Origin: Klebsiella pneumoniae
GTDB lineage: Bacteria > Pseudomonadota > Gammaproteobacteria > Eutrophobiales > Eutrophobiaceae
Direction: 5' to 3'
NCBI GenBank assembly: GCA_945870865.1
Contig: CAMBTO010000020.1
Location: 1-33,050 of the forward strand
DNA length: 33,050 nt
The first letter of the stretch is position 1. Each line of letters starts with the position of its first letter. The translations under genes and the position numbers were made by a program. Positions 32,537 through 33,050 of the stretch are shown one piece after another. The notes under the pieces are model-generated. The model was given only the letters and a program-made list of their open reading frames with translations, was not told the origin of the DNA and searched no databases.

Positions 32537-33050
32537 TTAAACACAGCGTATCAGTTCCTCCGCCGCCCGTGCGGCACCATCGGTGCTGGCGAGTTCGTGG
32601 GCGAGTTTGCTGGCGGCGGTGGCGTAGGCAGGTTGGCGTAATACCTGATCCAGTTCTGTGGTCAGTCTGTCGGCATTCACCTTATTGAACGGCAGTGTGC
32701 GTGCGATGCCGAGCAACTGTGCCCGGTGCGCGTTGTCCGGCTGGTCAAAGGCAACCGGGACGATCAACTGTGGTCGACCTGCACGCAGCGCCTGGGCCAG
32801 CGTGCCGATACCGGCCTGATGGACGACGGCTGCGGCCTGCGGGAATAAGCGGGAGTAGGGCAGATACGAATAGGCCCTGATGTTGTCCGGCAGGCCGGTG
32901 GGTGTGACTGGACCGGTCAGCAGGATCGCACGTCGTCCCAGCCTCTCCGCGGCAGCGGCGGCCTGTTCCCAGAAGTCTCCCGCGACCCAGACGGCGGATG
33001 AACCGAGCGCAAACACAATCGGCGCATCACCTGCATCAAGAAACCTGTTG
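32537..33050 (-). CDS. Glycosyltransferase, GT1/MGT-like (C-terminal part, cut by window end)
   Basis: The reading frame is open to the right edge (NRFLDAGDAPIVFALGSSAV), so only the C-terminal half of the protein is present and the real start lies beyond 33050. The track start at 33016 is just the first internal start-like codon (GTG). The donor-binding signature HQAGIGTLAQALRAGRPQLI, then VPVAFDQPDN, is that of GT1 enzymes (UGT/MGT/rhamnosyltransferase RhlB type), in which the His and the later D-Q contact the nucleotide sugar. These enzymes glycosylate lipids, carotenoids or small natural products; the acceptor is unknown. DUF3293 follows 17 bp downstream. Confidence 0.88.
   Translation of the reverse strand, partial: NRFLDAGDAPIVFALGSSAVWVAGDFWEQAAAAAERLGRRAILLTGPVTPTGLPDNIRAYSYLPYSRLFPQAAAVVHQAGIGTLAQALRAGRPQLIVPVAFDQPDNAHRAQLLGIARTLPFNKVNADRLTTELDQVLRQPAYATAASKLAHELASTDGAARAAEELIRCV

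Overview
The window looks like chromosomal DNA from a free-living, probably aquatic gammaproteobacterium that I cannot name. YqiA, DUF3014, DUF3293, a DamX-like ATPase/SPOR pair, the mtnBDC branch of methionine salvage and a TonB receptor support this. Most of it is moderately GC-rich. A section around 10.7-13.6 kb is visibly richer in A+T. No rRNA, tRNA, CRISPR array or intact transposase was seen.

Layout. 0.16-2.3 kb: trxB, a TlpA-type thiol oxidoreductase and yqiA form a forward operon, followed by a small SEC-C membrane protein. 2.6-4.6 kb (reverse): a Rap1a/Tai-type secreted protein, an AAA ATPase and a SPOR-domain protein; the last two overlap out of frame and look like one split DamX-like gene. 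4.7-6.6 kb (reverse): mtnB-mtnD-mtnC. 7.0-9.7 kb (reverse): an IorAB-type molybdenum hydroxylase with a Tat motif. 9.9-10.7 kb: a DUF3014 protein. 10.7-11.3 kb: a gene graveyard holding a response-regulator fragment and an in-frame argD/sodB chimera that still has the sodB-type terminator. 11.4-13.4 kb: a stand-alone Urate_ox_N-like membrane protein and an Asp-box beta-propeller lipoprotein, both AT-rich.

13.7-19.4 kb: a secreted Abhydrolase_10-type hydrolase and an FMN 2-hydroxy-acid oxidase (reverse) diverge from an alanine-glyoxylate-type aminotransferase and a periplasmic NMT1-like binding protein (forward). With a D-glycerate 3-kinase at 25 kb, this suggests handling of a 2-hydroxy acid such as glycolate. 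19.7-21.8 kb: a seven-helix membrane protein, an EamA exporter and a frameshifted cyclic-nucleotide-binding protein. 21.8-24.8 kb: a lipoprotein joining a carboxypeptidase-regulatory-like domain, a cytochrome c motif and a Vgb-like propeller, then a second orphan binding protein. 26.2-27.9 kb: a secreted amidohydrolase with a C-terminal IPT/TIG domain. 28.5-31.4 kb: a TonB-dependent receptor and an outer-membrane beta-barrel. 31.5-33 kb: a RidA-superfamily protein, DUF3293, and a glycosyltransferase cut by the window end.

Non-coding structure is rich. Repeat family A (about 60 bp, four copies) lies in the first 20 kb. Repeat family B (CTGGATTCCCGC-type palindromes) lies after 24.9 kb. A 175-bp MITE-like inverted repeat carries a family A copy in its centre. 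A 506-bp composite bounded by perfect 27-bp inverted repeats contains three 112-bp tandem units. No single new defence or signalling system stands out. The most unusual items are the argD/sodB chimera, the nested and composite repeats, and the lipoprotein cytochrome/propeller fusion.
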